Origin: Deltaproteobacteria bacterium
GTDB lineage: Bacteria > Myxococcota_A > UBA796 > SXON01
NCBI GenBank assembly: GCA_947445035.1
Contig: CANFCK010000001.1
Coordinates: 548,044-612,043 of the forward strand
Direction: 5' to 3'
Length of the DNA stretch: 64,000 nucleotides
Position 1 is the first letter of the stretch, and every line of letters begins with the position of its first letter. Made by a program: the position numbers and the translations under genes. The notes under the pieces are model-generated. The model worked only from the letters and a program-made list of their open reading frames with translations, did not search any database and had not been told where the DNA came from. This document shows positions 52,488 to 63,904 of the stretch, one piece after another.

Positions 52488-53558
52488 TTGCGCCTTCTGC
52501 GAATCCAGGCACAGGCCTTCCGAAACCTCGGTGCAGAGGTGTTGGATGTCGACGCCCCGTTTGTAGCCTTCTGCGGCGGGAACGGGCAGGGGAAGACCAA
52601 CTGGCTCGAGGCCATCGCCGCGCTCGGCACGCTTCGAAGCTTCCGCACCACGAAGACCGCCGAGCTCCTCCGCTTCGGCGCCGTCGACGCGTTGGTGGAG
52701 GGCGTGGTCCGCTCCGAGGGGATGACCCGGCGGTACCGGGTAGCCTGGACCGAATCAGGCCGTTCCTTGAGGCGCGAGGACCGGACTGTGGATGCCGTGA
52801 GCTGGCTGCGCAGCTTCCGGGCGGCGTGGTTCGTTCCTGGGGACGTGGCCCCCATTCGGGGGGAGCCCGCGTTGCGGCGCGCGATGCTGGATCGTGCGGC
52901 ACTGACGCTTGAGCCCAGCTACCTTTCGCTGGCCCAGCAATTGCGGCGTGCGCTCGACCACAAGGGAGCGCTTTTGCGCAGCGGCCACGTAGATGGTCCG
53001 ACGTTGGATGCCATCGACGGGCAGTTGGCCGCGCTTTCCGTCCGGACGGTGTCGAGGCGAATGGACGCCGTCGCGCAGATGGCACCGCACTTTCGGTCGT
53101 TTTACAAAGACTTCTGCGGCGAAGCCGACGACGTGGCGGTGCGCTACCGTCCGCAGGGGGTCGGCGACGAAGAACATCGGATGCAGGCGATGTTGGCCGC
53201 TCGGGCACAGGAACGCGAAACACGGCGCGTGCTCGTCGGTCCACATCGCGACGATCTGGAGTTTGTCCTGCGGGGGCGACCGGCGAAAGCGTTTGCGTCT
53301 CAGGGTCAGGCGCGCTCCCTCGTCATGGCGTGGAAGCTGGCAGAACTCGCGTGTGCGCGCACCGCCGAGGAGACACCGCTTTTCCTCGTCGATGACCTCG
53401 GGAGCGAGCTGGATCCCGAACGGACCAGCCGACTGGTTCGGGTGGTCAGCGAGCTCGGGGCCCAGGTGTTCGTGACCACAACGGACGCGCGCTTTTTGCC
53501 CCAGGCGGTCGCGGAATTGCGCGTGTTTCACGTAGAGGCCGGCGTAGCGAGCGTGTGA
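52488..53558 (+). CDS. recF: DNA replication and repair protein RecF
   Basis: 356 aa from TTG 52488 (GAGG about 10 nt upstream). SMC-like ATPase: LLRIQAQAFRNL start, Walker A CGGNGQGKTN, signature ASQGQARSLVMAWKLAE, Walker B PLFLVDDLGSELDPER. Loads RecA at gaps with RecO/RecR. In the usual dnaA-dnaN-recF-gyrB order. Confidence 0.96.
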   Translation: MRLLRIQAQAFRNLGAEVLDVDAPFVAFCGGNGQGKTNWLEAIAALGTLRSFRTTKTAELLRFGAVDALVEGVVRSEGMTRRYRVAWTESGRSLRREDRTVDAVSWLRSFRAAWFVPGDVAPIRGEPALRRAMLDRAALTLEPSYLSLAQQLRRALDHKGALLRSGHVDGPTLDAIDGQLAALSVRTVSRRMDAVAQMAPHFRSFYKDFCGEADDVAVRYRPQGVGDEEHRMQAMLAARAQERETRRVLVGPHRDDLEFVLRGRPAKAFASQGQARSLVMAWKLAELACARTAEETPLFLVDDLGSELDPERTSRLVRVVSELGAQVFVTTTDARFLPQAVAELRVFHVEAGVASV

Positions 53559-56096
<2,538 letters not shown>

Positions 56097-56110
56097 GGAG
56101 GGGAACGGGC

Positions 56111-57103
56111 ATGGCGCGCAGTCGTATCGCCGGCATGGGCCACTTCGTACCGGAGCGCGTCGTCACCAACGGCGAGCTCAGCCAGTACATGGAGACCTCG
56201 GACGAGTGGATCCACCAGCGTTCCGGCATTCGCGAGCGCCGGTGGGTTGACGGGAACGTCGGCGCCAGCGAGCTTGCCGAGCCGGCGGCGCTGGCGGCGC
56301 TGGCCGAAGCGGGCCGCACGCCGGCCGACATCGATCTGATTCTGTTCGCGACGCTGTCGCCCGACCTGAATTTCCCCGGCAGCGGTTGTCTGCTCGGCGC
56401 CCGCCTCGGCATCCCCGGGATCGCGGCGATGGACATCCGCACCCAGTGCACCGGCTTCCTCTACAGCCTTGCTACCGCCGATGCGATGGTGCGGTCGGGC
56501 ATGGCCAGGTGTGTGCTTGTCGTCGGCGCCGAGGTGCACTCCTCCGGGCTCGACCTGAGCACCAAGGGTCGCGATGTCAGCGTGCTCTTCGGGGATGGGG
56601 CCGGCGCGGCAGTGGTGGTGCCGAGCGACGACGACTCGATGCTCGTCGACCACGAGTTGCACGCCGACGGTCGGTACGCCGAGATCCTGATGGTCGAGGT
56701 GCCGGCCAGCCGCATCCAGCCGCGCCTCACCAAGGAAATGATGGATGAAGGCCGTCATTTTCCAAAGATGGACGGCAAGGCCGTGTTCAAGCACGCCGTC
56801 GAAAAGTTGCCCACGCTGGTGCATTCCATCCTGGGTCGCAACGGGTACACCCTCGACGATGTGGCGGTGCTGGTCCCCCATCAGGCCAACATGCGCATCA
56901 ACGAGCTGGTGGCGAGGAACCTGGGTCTTCCGCCGGAACGGGTGGTGCACAACATCCAGAAGTACGGAAACACCACTGCGGCCAGCATCCCGATCGCGCT
57001 GCACGAAGCGGTCGTCGAGGGGCGCATCCGAAAAGGGGACCTGGTGTTGCTCGCCGGGCTCGGCGCGGGGCTTACGTGGGGCGCCAGCCTCGTGCGCTGG
57101 TAG
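56111..57103 (+). CDS. 3-oxoacyl-ACP synthase III (FabH-like)
   Basis: 330 aa from ATG 56111, strong GAGGAGG upstream, 14 nt after gyrB. Thiolase-fold: catalytic Cys in RTQCTGFLYSLATADAM, His in VPHQANMRI, Asn in YGNTTAASIP. Includes SDEWIHQRSGIRERRW, typical of FabH. Condenses acetyl- or acyl-CoA with malonyl-ACP. The lid segment DELMVEVPASRIQPRLTKEMMDEGRHFPKMDG is longer than in E. coli FabH, so it may belong to a FabH paralogue (beta-ketoacyl synthase of a special pathway). Placement by gyrB is unusual. Confidence 0.9.
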   Translation: MARSRIAGMGHFVPERVVTNGELSQYMETSDEWIHQRSGIRERRWVDGNVGASELAEPAALAALAEAGRTPADIDLILFATLSPDLNFPGSGCLLGARLGIPGIAAMDIRTQCTGFLYSLATADAMVRSGMARCVLVVGAEVHSSGLDLSTKGRDVSVLFGDGAGAAVVVPSDDDSMLVDHELHADGRYAEILMVEVPASRIQPRLTKEMMDEGRHFPKMDGKAVFKHAVEKLPTLVHSILGRNGYTLDDVAVLVPHQANMRINELVARNLGLPPERVVHNIQKYGNTTAASIPIALHEAVVEGRIRKGDLVLLAGLGAGLTWGASLVRW

Positions 57104-57104
57104 C

Positions 57105-58049
57105 ATGACCGGCGACGCGAGCGCGCTTTTCCGCTCCCGCGTGCTCTTCGTCTCGGGAAAGGGCGGCGTAGGAAAGACGACGACGGCGGCTGCGGTCGGT
57201 CGCGTCGCCGCGGCGATGGGGCGCCGCACCCTGGTGATGGAGGTGGACAACCAACACCCGAGCTTGCCGGCGATCTTCGGGAAGCCCGCCACCCACCAGC
57301 CCACCGAGGTTGAACCCAACCTGTGGATCGCCAACACCGAATGGAAGCCAGCGCTCGAGGACTGGGTGGAGAGCATCGTTTCGATGCGACGACTGGTCCG
57401 GCTCATCATGAAAAACCGCGTGGTCTCGCTGTTTCTGCAGGTGACGCCCGGGGCGCGGGACCTCGTCATGTTGTGGCGGGTCAGCGAGGTGGCCAAGGTC
57501 TTTGATCTGGTGGTGGTCGATATGCCCGCCTCGGGAAACGCCGTGGCGATGCTCAGCGTGCCGCTCACTGCAGAGCGGCTTTTCCCGAGCGGCCCGATCC
57601 GCGCCTGCGCCGATGCGCTCCTGGCGCTTGTCGCACGCCCCGACACGGCCCTGGTGCTGGTGGCCCTGCCGGAGGAGATGGTGGTCAACGAGACCCTCGA
57701 GACGCTGGGACGGCTGCACACCGGCATGCCGACGTTGCGGGTGCCGATCATCTTGCTGAACCGCGCGTCGATGCCGACGCTGTCTGAACGTGAGCGGTCC
57801 CTGCTCCGTGCGCTTGAGCGCGAGTTCACCGAGGGTGTCGCGGTGGAGGTGCTTGAGGCCGGCGCGTGGGAGGAGGGGCTGGAGGCCGCGACCGGTGAGG
57901 CGCTGTCGCGCTTGCAGGAGGCCCGGCGTCCGGTGATCGCGCTCCCCGCGCTTCCGCGAAACGACGGGGCTCGGCGCGTCGTCGCCCAGGTCGCGTCGGC
58001 GTTGGCGCGGGGCGCCGGTCTGCGCATTGCGCTGCGTGGGGCGGGTTGA
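57105..58049 (+). CDS. ArsA/Get3-family ATPase, first of a pair
   Basis: 314 aa from ATG 57105, one base after the FabH stop. Deviant Walker A SGKGGVGKTTT with the signature lysine, VMEVDNQHPSL as the switch I equivalent, and VVVDMPASGNAVAML in place of the DTAPTGH switch II. Much shorter than eukaryotic Get3, without its client-binding helical insert in recognisable form. Overlaps the second ATPase gene (TGATG), so the two probably form a heterodimer. Client unknown; no arsenic-resistance genes nearby. Confidence 0.85.
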   Translation: MTGDASALFRSRVLFVSGKGGVGKTTTAAAVGRVAAAMGRRTLVMEVDNQHPSLPAIFGKPATHQPTEVEPNLWIANTEWKPALEDWVESIVSMRRLVRLIMKNRVVSLFLQVTPGARDLVMLWRVSEVAKVFDLVVVDMPASGNAVAMLSVPLTAERLFPSGPIRACADALLALVARPDTALVLVALPEEMVVNETLETLGRLHTGMPTLRVPIILLNRASMPTLSERERSLLRALEREFTEGVAVEVLEAGAWEEGLEAATGEALSRLQEARRPVIALPALPRNDGARRVVAQVASALARGAGLRIALRGAG

Positions 58050-59161
58050 TGCGGATCGGCGAGCTGCTCGAGACCCGGAAGCTGCTCGTCTGCGTCGGGT
58101 CCGGAGGCGTCGGGAAGACGACCACCGCGGCCTCGTTGGCCTTGTCTGGCGCGAACGCTGGTCGGCGGGCGCTGGTGCTGACCATCGACCCGGCTCGACG
58201 CCTCGCAAACTCACTCGGACTTTCCGAGATCGGGAATCAAGAGCATCGGATTGAGCTCCCCGACGACTGCCCCGGCGAGCTGTGGGCGATGATGCTGGAC
58301 GCGCCGTCGACCTTCGACGACGTCATCCGCCGCGTCGCGCCCAATGCGGCGACGCGCGACGCGATCTACGCGAACCGGATCTACCGTTCCATCGCCGCGA
58401 GCTTCTCCGGAAGCCATGAGTATATGGCGACCGAGCGCCTCTTCGATGTCGTGCAAAGCGGTCGCTACGATCTCGTCGTTCTGGACACCCCTCCGGTGAA
58501 AAACGCCCTGGACTTCCTCGACGCGCCCGGACGCCTGGCGCGTTTCCTCGACAAACAGGTCATGAAGCGGTTCCTGACGCCCCACGAAGAAGACGCCGGA
58601 TTCCTGGGTGGCATCGTCGCCGGTACCACGGCCGTGGTCTACCGCCTGCTCGGGCACATCTTCGGTGAGGCTTTCCTCGGCGACATCGCGGCGTTCTTCT
58701 CGCTGTTCAAGGATCTCTACGACGGCTTCCGCGCTCGACACGAGGCGGTCGAACGGATGTTCGTCGACCGCTCGACCGCGTTCATCGTCGTGGCGGCGCC
58801 CACCGAGCCCTCGATGGAGGTGGCCAATTTCTTCTTCGCCGAGCTGCGATCCCGGAACCTGCCGTTTGCCGCGCTCGTGGTGAATCAGGTTCATTGCGCC
58901 GCGTTCGCGACCCCGGATGTCGACGTGCTCATGGGCGCCCGGGCCCGCGAGCTCGATGCTGGCGTGGCAGGTCCTCTGCTGGCGCGGTTGGGCGCCGCCC
59001 ACAGTCGACTGGTGGCCTTGGCCGGTTTGGAGTCGCGGCGGGTCGCCCAACTACGGGGACAAGCGGGTCGCGGCGTGGCCGTGCACGTGGTTCCGAGGAT
59101 GCCGGAGGAAGTACACGACCTTCGATCGCTGGCCGCACTTCACCCGTTCTTGGTCAGCTGA
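58049..59161 (+). CDS. ArsA/Get3-family ATPase, second of a pair
   Basis: 370 aa from ATG 58049. Walker A CVGSGGVGKTTT: the position of the deviant lysine is Ser. LTIDPARRLANSLGL as switch I, VVLDTPPVKNALDFLDAP as switch II, and a helical segment between (TPHEEDAGFLGGIV...GHIFGEAFLGDIAAFFSLFKDLYDGF) large enough for a client-binding lobe. Unlike partner 1 it cannot donate the trans-lysine. Likely heterodimeric ATPase for membrane-protein or anion handling; function open. Confidence 0.85.
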   Translation: MRIGELLETRKLLVCVGSGGVGKTTTAASLALSGANAGRRALVLTIDPARRLANSLGLSEIGNQEHRIELPDDCPGELWAMMLDAPSTFDDVIRRVAPNAATRDAIYANRIYRSIAASFSGSHEYMATERLFDVVQSGRYDLVVLDTPPVKNALDFLDAPGRLARFLDKQVMKRFLTPHEEDAGFLGGIVAGTTAVVYRLLGHIFGEAFLGDIAAFFSLFKDLYDGFRARHEAVERMFVDRSTAFIVVAAPTEPSMEVANFFFAELRSRNLPFAALVVNQVHCAAFATPDVDVLMGARARELDAGVAGPLLARLGAAHSRLVALAGLESRRVAQLRGQAGRGVAVHVVPRMPEEVHDLRSLAALHPFLVS

Positions 59162-59209
59162 ACGACCGATGCCGTGGCATGTTAGCAGCCCCACCACTGC
59201 GGAGGCGCC

Positions 59210-59776
59210 GTGCTTTCTTCCCTGCTCGTAGCGATTTCGTTGGCCTCGGCGGCGACATTGGAGCCCCAAGTGCGGCTACACCTGGGCGCGAACTATGTCG
59301 GGGGCCCCGCGCCCTTCGGGGTGTCGGCGGGCATGGATGCCCGGCTTACCCGGGTGGTCGGGATCGATCTCGGCGGTTTTGTGACGCCGGGCGCCATTCC
59401 GGAGGAAGATCGGATCGCGCGGTCCGACAACGCCGACTACTTCACCCTTCGGCACGGAATCTACTTCGCGCCCGGCATCCGGATTCCCCATCCCCAGCCG
59501 CGGCGGTGGGCGTGGGAAATCTTCATCCGCGCCGGCGCGGGAGCCATCTGGTACGCGGACACCAAACCGGGTGCCTACTCGTTGGATGGCGATGAATACC
59601 CAACCACCGCGGCCATCGGGGGCCTGGGTGGCGCCGATGCCTTTGTCCGCGTGGGAATTTGGGGGGTACGCCTGGCCGGTCGGGCGTGGGTGTTCGAGGG
59701 CCAGCACCCTCAGGCCTCGACCCCGGCGCTTTTGGTACAGCCCCAAGTCAGCTTGGAGGGCATTGTTCAGTTCTGA
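59210..59776 (+). CDS. Small outer-membrane beta-barrel-like protein
   Basis: 188 aa from GTG 59210 (GGAGG 4 nt upstream). Signal LSSLLVAISLASAA. The rest alternates short strands with Gly and aromatics (VRLHLGANYVGGPAPFGVSAGMDARLTRVVGIDLGGFV...AWEIFIRAGAGAIWYAD...VGIWGVRLAGRAWVFEG) and ends in a terminal Phe (GIVQF), the barrel-insertion signal. Probably an eight-stranded outer-membrane barrel. Function unknown. Confidence 0.8.
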   Translation: MLSSLLVAISLASAATLEPQVRLHLGANYVGGPAPFGVSAGMDARLTRVVGIDLGGFVTPGAIPEEDRIARSDNADYFTLRHGIYFAPGIRIPHPQPRRWAWEIFIRAGAGAIWYADTKPGAYSLDGDEYPTTAAIGGLGGADAFVRVGIWGVRLAGRAWVFEGQHPQASTPALLVQPQVSLEGIVQF

Positions 59777-59890
59777 TCACGTCGGACACTTGACAAGTCG
59801 TCGTTGATCGATCAATCTCTGCATACGCGGCGGTCTTTTTCCGTCGACGTATGTGCGTGCTTCTACAACAACCCTGGACTGATTCCGCGA
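59777..59890 (+). promoter_or_regulatory. Leader of the RRM gene with possible promoter
   Basis: 114 bp of relatively AT-rich sequence before the RRM gene. TTGACA at 59790-59795 is a full -35 hexamer. A -10 at about 59813 (CAATCT) is a poor match, so the promoter is uncertain. The length suits a cold- or stress-controlled 5' leader, as in some bacterial RRM genes. Confidence 0.4.
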
Positions 59891-60853
59891 ATGTCCCGAA
59901 ACGTGTACGTGGGGAACCTCCCCTACCGCATCTCTGACGACGATGTACGAGAGATATTCGGCCAAGATGGCCGAGAAGTCGTAAGCATCAACCTGATCAT
60001 CGACCGGGAAACCGGGAAGCCGAGGGGCTTCGGCTTCGTCGAGTTCGCTTCCGAGGCCCAGGCCGAGGCCGCGGTTCAGGCCCTCGACAACTTCAACGTG
60101 GCGGGGCGTCCGCTCAAGGTCAACATCGCGCGTCCGCGCGAAGGCGGCGGCGGTGGTTTCGCGGGACCGCCCGGCGCCGACCGTGGCCCACGCCGTCCGC
60201 GCGAAGGTTTCGCACCCCAGGCTGTCTACCGGACCGGAGGTCCGCGCGGCGGTGAGGGCGATGCAGGCGGCGGGGACGGTGGCCCGACCGGCGGCTATGG
60301 TGGTGGTGGCGGTCGGCCTGGCGGCGGCTACGGCGGCGGCGCCCCTCCTGGCGGCTACGGCGGCGGCGCCCCTCCTGCCGGTGGCGGGTATGGCGGCGCC
60401 CCTCCTGGCGGTGGCGGGTATGGCGGCGGCGGTCGTCCCAGCGGTGGCGGCTACGGCGGCGGCGGCGGCGGCCCCTCCGGCGGCGGTGGCGGCGGCCCTT
60501 CCGGCGGCGGCTACGGCGGCGGTGGCGGCGGCCCTTCCGGCGGCGGCTACGGCGGCGGTGGCGGGGCGCCCTCGGGCGGCGGCTACGGCGGCGGCGGCGG
60601 TCGTCCCAGTGGCGGCGGTTACGGCGGCGGCGGCGGCGGCGGCGGTCGTCCCGGCGGCGGCTTTGGCGGTGGCGGCGGCTTCGCAGCGCAGCGCCGGCGG
60701 CAAGAAGAGGCCAAGTTCGAAGAAGAACGCAGCCGCAAGGCCTCGGAATGGGAGCGCCGCAAGGGCAAGCGTCGCCACGACGAGGACGACGACGGGAGCG
60801 GCGGCACCAGCGGCGTGCCCGACACCGGCGGCGGCGAGGAGTGGGGCGAGTGA
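59891..60853 (+). CDS. RRM RNA-binding protein with long Gly-rich domain
   Basis: 320 aa from ATG 59891; earlier in-frame codons are leader. RRM at 1-80 with RNP2 VYVGNL and RNP1 RGFGFVEF. A basic spacer with RPRE motifs follows. Residues about 120-262 are almost entirely GGYGGG/GGRP/GGPSGG repeats with Tyr and Arg, and the C-terminus (about 265-320) is charged and acidic. The plan is that of eukaryotic glycine-rich RNA-binding and hnRNP proteins. In bacteria the RRM family usually has a short tail. Probably an RNA chaperone; may self-associate. The DNA of the Gly tract is repetitive. Confidence 0.93.
   Translation: MSRNVYVGNLPYRISDDDVREIFGQDGREVVSINLIIDRETGKPRGFGFVEFASEAQAEAAVQALDNFNVAGRPLKVNIARPREGGGGGFAGPPGADRGPRRPREGFAPQAVYRTGGPRGGEGDAGGGDGGPTGGYGGGGGRPGGGYGGGAPPGGYGGGAPPAGGGYGGAPPGGGGYGGGGRPSGGGYGGGGGGPSGGGGGGPSGGGYGGGGGGPSGGGYGGGGGAPSGGGYGGGGGRPSGGGYGGGGGGGGRPGGGFGGGGGFAAQRRRQEEAKFEEERSRKASEWERRKGKRRHDEDDDGSGGTSGVPDTGGGEEWGE
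60284..60680 (+). repeat. GGC/GGT-rich repeat tract in the RRM gene
   Basis: About 400 bp of imperfect GGCGGCTACGGCGGC-type repeats that encode the Gly-Tyr domain. Copy number is likely to vary between strains and may be unreliable in assemblies. The antisense frame looks open only because of this bias. Confidence 0.85.
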
Positions 60854-60861
60854 GTTGAGCC

Positions 60862-60889
60862 AGACTCCCGGGTTTTCGCCCGGGGGTCT
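60862..60889. terminator. Strong hairpin between the RRM gene and gyrA
   Basis: AGACTCCCGGG (60862-60872) pairs over 11 bp (one G-T) with CCCGGGGGTCT (60879-60889) around TTTTCG. It follows the RRM stop but lacks a U-tract (CTCTCCCTCGAG follows), so it may act as a Rho-stimulated or partial terminator or stabilise the RRM mRNA 3' end. Confidence 0.55.
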
Positions 60890-60999
60890 CTCCCTCGAGA
60901 CCGGCGACGAAATCGCTGGCGACCACGGTTGTACGTCGGCTTTCGGGCGAGCACGGGCCCCGTCTGCGGGTTAGCTTCGCGCACGCGTAGGACACGGAT

Positions 61000-63528
61000 A
61001 TGGACCAGATCGCCCGGAACCTTGTAAAGGTACAGATCGAAGAGGAGATGCGCTCCTCGTACCTTGATTATTCTATGTCGGTCATCATCGGGCGCGCCTT
61101 GCCCGACGTCCGTGACGGGCTCAAGCCCGTGCACCGTCGCATCCTCTATGCGATGTTCCGCGAGGGCCTGCTCAGCAATCGTCGGTACACGAAGTGCGCC
61201 GGCGTGGTTGGTGAGGTGCTCAAAAAGTACCATCCGCACGGCGATCAGGCGGTGTACGACGCGCTGGTGCGCATGGCGCAGCCGTGGAACATGCGCTACC
61301 TCCTGGTCGACGGGCAGGGCAACTTCGGCAGCGTGGACGGGGACAATGCTGCGGCCTACCGGTACACCGAATGCCGGATGACCAAGCTCGCCGAGGAGCT
61401 GTTGGCCGACATCGACAAAGAAACCGTCGGCTTCGTTCCCAACTACGACGGCGCCCACAGCGAGCCGGAGGTGCTCCCGGCGGCCTACCCCAACCTACTG
61501 GTCAATGGGGCGGAAGGCATCGCGGTGGGCATGGCCACCAAGATCCCGCCGCACAACCTGGGCGAAGTGATCGACGCGTGCTTGGCGATGATCGACAACC
61601 CCGCGATCGACATTCCGGAGCTGATGCGGATCATCCCGGGCCCCGACTTCCCGACCGCCGGCATTCTCTGCGGCCGCGCCGGCATCAAAGACGCCTATGA
61701 GACGGGGCGGGGGTCACTCACCATTCGCGGTAAAGTGCACTTCGACGACGTCGAAGGTCGCGAGGCGATCATCATCGACGAGCTTCCGTTCCAGGTGAAC
61801 AAGGCCAGGTTCCAGGAGCATATCGCCGAGTTGGTGAAGGAAAAGCGGATCGACGGGGTGCACGGGGTGCGCGACGAGTCCGACCGCACCGGCATGCGCG
61901 TGGTGATCGAGCTCAAGCGGGATGCCATCCGCGAGATCGTGCTCAACATGCTCTACAAGCACACGGCGCTCCAGAGCAGCTTTGGCGTGATCCTGCTGGC
62001 GATCGTGCACCAGCGGCCGCGGGTGCTCAATCTGCGGGAGATGCTTTCCCACTACCTCTCGCATCGGCGCGAAGTCACGGTGCGGCGTACGCGCTACGAC
62101 TTGCGCAAAGCGCGGGAGCGGGCCCACATCCTCGAAGGATTGCGCATCGCGCTGGACCACATCGACGCGGTGATCGCGCTGATTCGGGCCTCGCGCACGA
62201 CCGATATCGCTCGCGACGGGCTGATGGCGACCTTCGGGCTCTCCGAAGTGCAGTCACAGGCGATCCTGGAGATGCGGCTCAGCCGACTCACCGGGTTGGA
62301 ACGCGACAAGATCGAGGCGGAATACCTGGAGGTCCAGCGGCTCATCGATTGGCTGGCCAGCGTGCTTGGCGATGAGGGGACGTTGTGGGGCGTCATTCGC
62401 AGCGAGTTGGTCGAGCTTCGGGCGACCCACGCGGACCCTCGCCGTACCCTCATCGAGGACAGCGCATCCGACATCAATCGCCTGGACCTGATCGCCGAAG
62501 AAGATCAGATCGTCACGATGTCGAACCTCCAGTACATCAAGCGGACGTCGTTGACGGAGTACCGCACCCAGAAGCGCGGTGGCGTCGGCAAGACCGGGAT
62601 GAGCGCGCGCGATGGAGATTTCGTTCGCAACGTGTTTGTGGCCAACACCCACGGGCAGATGTTGTTGTTCACCAATACCGGGCGGATGTTTTTGCTCCCG
62701 GTGGTGGATGTTCCCGAGGCCGCTCCGGCCGCCCGCGGAAAACCCATCCAGAACCTGATTACCTTCGGCGAGGGCGAAAAGGTCCAGAGCGTCGTGCCGA
62801 TTCGCGGCTTCGACGATGGCGGGGACCTGGTCTTTGCCAGTCGCGGCGGCCTCGTGAAGCGGACGGAGCTCGCGGCGTACAGCAACGTGCGCTCGGTAGG
62901 CATCAACGCCGTCGATATCGTTGATGGCGACGAGCTCCTCAGCGTGGCCCATGCGACGTCCGACGCGCAGTTGTTGTTCGCGTCGCAGAAGGGCAAGTGC
63001 ATCCGCTTTCAGATGGATGATCCGGACAAAGGGGTGCGGCGCATGGGGCGTGTGTCTCGGGGGGTCAAGGCGATCGAACTCGACCCGGGCGACAGCGTCG
63101 TCGATTTCGCGGTGGTGCCGCCAGAGATGGACGGGCGGTATCTGCTCACCGTCACCCAACGGGGCTACGGCAAGCGGACGCTTCTGGGCATGGGCGGTCG
63201 CGACGAGGGGCTGTACCCCCTCCAATCGCGCGGTGGTAAGGGCGTCATCGACATCCAAACAGAAGCGCGCAACGGCGATGTCGCTGGCAATCTCATCGTC
63301 GTCGCCGAGGATCAGATCTTCCTCATCACCAACACCGGCCGCGCCATCCGCACCCGCGTCAGCGACGTGCGCGAGGTCGGTCGCAACACCAAGGGCGTGC
63401 GCATCATGCGGCTTGAGGAAGGTGAGCGCATCGTGGCCCTTGCGCGCGTCGAGGACGATGCGGGCGACGAGGGCGAGACCCTGGTGCCCGAGGGCGAGGG
63501 TGAGGTCGAGGGTCCGGCCGAAGAATAG
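61000..63528 (+). CDS. gyrA: DNA gyrase subunit A
   Basis: 842 aa. Catalytic Tyr122 in AAAYRYTE. The breakage-reunion helix region is GDQAVYD: position 83 is Gln (Ser in E. coli), Asp87 kept. The C-terminal wrapping domain keeps the GyrA-box as QSRGGKG (second residue Ser instead of Arg). It has the six-blade beta-pinwheel repeats ([22 protein letters not shown]...[17 protein letters not shown]...). The acidic tail ([25 protein letters not shown]) is long. 147 bp separate it from the RRM gene, so it has its own promoter or reads through. Confidence 0.97.
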   Translation: MDQIARNLVKVQIEEEMRSSYLDYSMSVIIGRALPDVRDGLKPVHRRILYAMFREGLLSNRRYTKCAGVVGEVLKKYHPHGDQAVYDALVRMAQPWNMRYLLVDGQGNFGSVDGDNAAAYRYTECRMTKLAEELLADIDKETVGFVPNYDGAHSEPEVLPAAYPNLLVNGAEGIAVGMATKIPPHNLGEVIDACLAMIDNPAIDIPELMRIIPGPDFPTAGILCGRAGIKDAYETGRGSLTIRGKVHFDDVEGREAIIIDELPFQVNKARFQEHIAELVKEKRIDGVHGVRDESDRTGMRVVIELKRDAIREIVLNMLYKHTALQSSFGVILLAIVHQRPRVLNLREMLSHYLSHRREVTVRRTRYDLRKARERAHILEGLRIALDHIDAVIALIRASRTTDIARDGLMATFGLSEVQSQAILEMRLSRLTGLERDKIEAEYLEVQRLIDWLASVLGDEGTLWGVIRSELVELRATHADPRRTLIEDSASDINRLDLIAEEDQIVTMSNLQYIKRTSLTEYRTQKRGGVGKTGMSARDGDFVRNVFVANTHGQMLLFTNTGRMFLLPVVDVPEAAPAARGKPIQNLITFGEGEKVQSVVPIRGFDDGGDLVFASRGGLVKRTELAAYSNVRSVGINAVDIVDGDELLSVAHATSDAQLLFASQKGKCIRFQMDDPDKGVRRMGRVSRGVKAIELDPGDSVVDFAVVPPEMDGRYLLTVTQRGYGKRTLLGMGGRDEGLYPLQSRGGKGVIDIQTEARNGDVAGNLIVVAEDQIFLITNTGRAIRTRVSDVREVGRNTKGVRIMRLEEGERIVALARVEDDAGDEGETLVPEGEGEVEGPAEE

Positions 63529-63613
63529 GGAAAGCGGGTGGCGTGAGTCGGGCCTTGGGCGCTGTCGGCTCCCGCCTCCCCGGAGCCTTGCGTTAGGCTT
63601 TGCCGTCCACCAG

Positions 63614-63629
63614 CGTTCCACGTGGAACG
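63614..63629. promoter_or_regulatory. parS: Putative parS site
   Basis: CGTTCCACGTGGAACG is a perfect 16-bp palindrome whose core GTTCCACGTGGAAC matches the ParB-binding consensus (TGTTTCACGTGAAACA) in the form reported for Myxococcus-type chromosomes. Lies about 12 kb from dnaA, where origin-proximal parS sites normally cluster. Confidence 0.75.
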
Positions 63630-63865
63630 TCCAAACGCGGCGACCGTCGCCGCCTACAACGCCGCCGTCCCCGATGATCCCCGCGCGGTCAAAGGCGCGA
63701 TGTTGGGTCATCCCTGCGCTTTCGTCATACGTGCAGCTGGAGATCGCCGCTCACCCCGGAGGCGTGCTTCGCGCCTACGCGACAGAGGCGTTGGCGCACA
63801 CCTCGGCGATGCCGCCGAAAGTGAAGAAGGCGCCCAAGGCGAAGAAGGCGTCCAAGGGCGGCTGA
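63622..63865 (+). pseudogene. TfoX-N-like gene with internal deletion
   Basis: The frame from GTG 63622 (inside the parS palindrome) reads ERPNAATVAAYNAAVPDDPRAVKGAMLGHPCAFV, the N-terminus of small TfoX-N-like proteins. It then loses sense at about 63723. The next frame reads SYVQLEIAAHPGGVLRAYATEALAHTSAMPP and a Lys-rich end (KVKKAPKAKKASKGG), which is the C-terminus of the same kind of protein. About 40-50 residues between them are missing and the halves are out of frame. Either a broken gene or a sequence error. Confidence 0.5.
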
Positions 63866-63904
63866 CGTCGCTTCGCGTCCTGCCGAGCGCGCTACGATTC
63901 GCCG

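Noticed and set aside
57105-59161. Arsenite pump operon
   Set aside because: No arsB, arsR, arsC or arsD genes are near, and the second ATPase lacks the signature lysine; the ArsA name here denotes the fold family only.
60284-60680. Repeat tract considered as a CRISPR array or tandem satellite
   Set aside because: Units are irregular, keep the RRM reading frame and encode Gly/Tyr/Arg; there are no uniform spacers.
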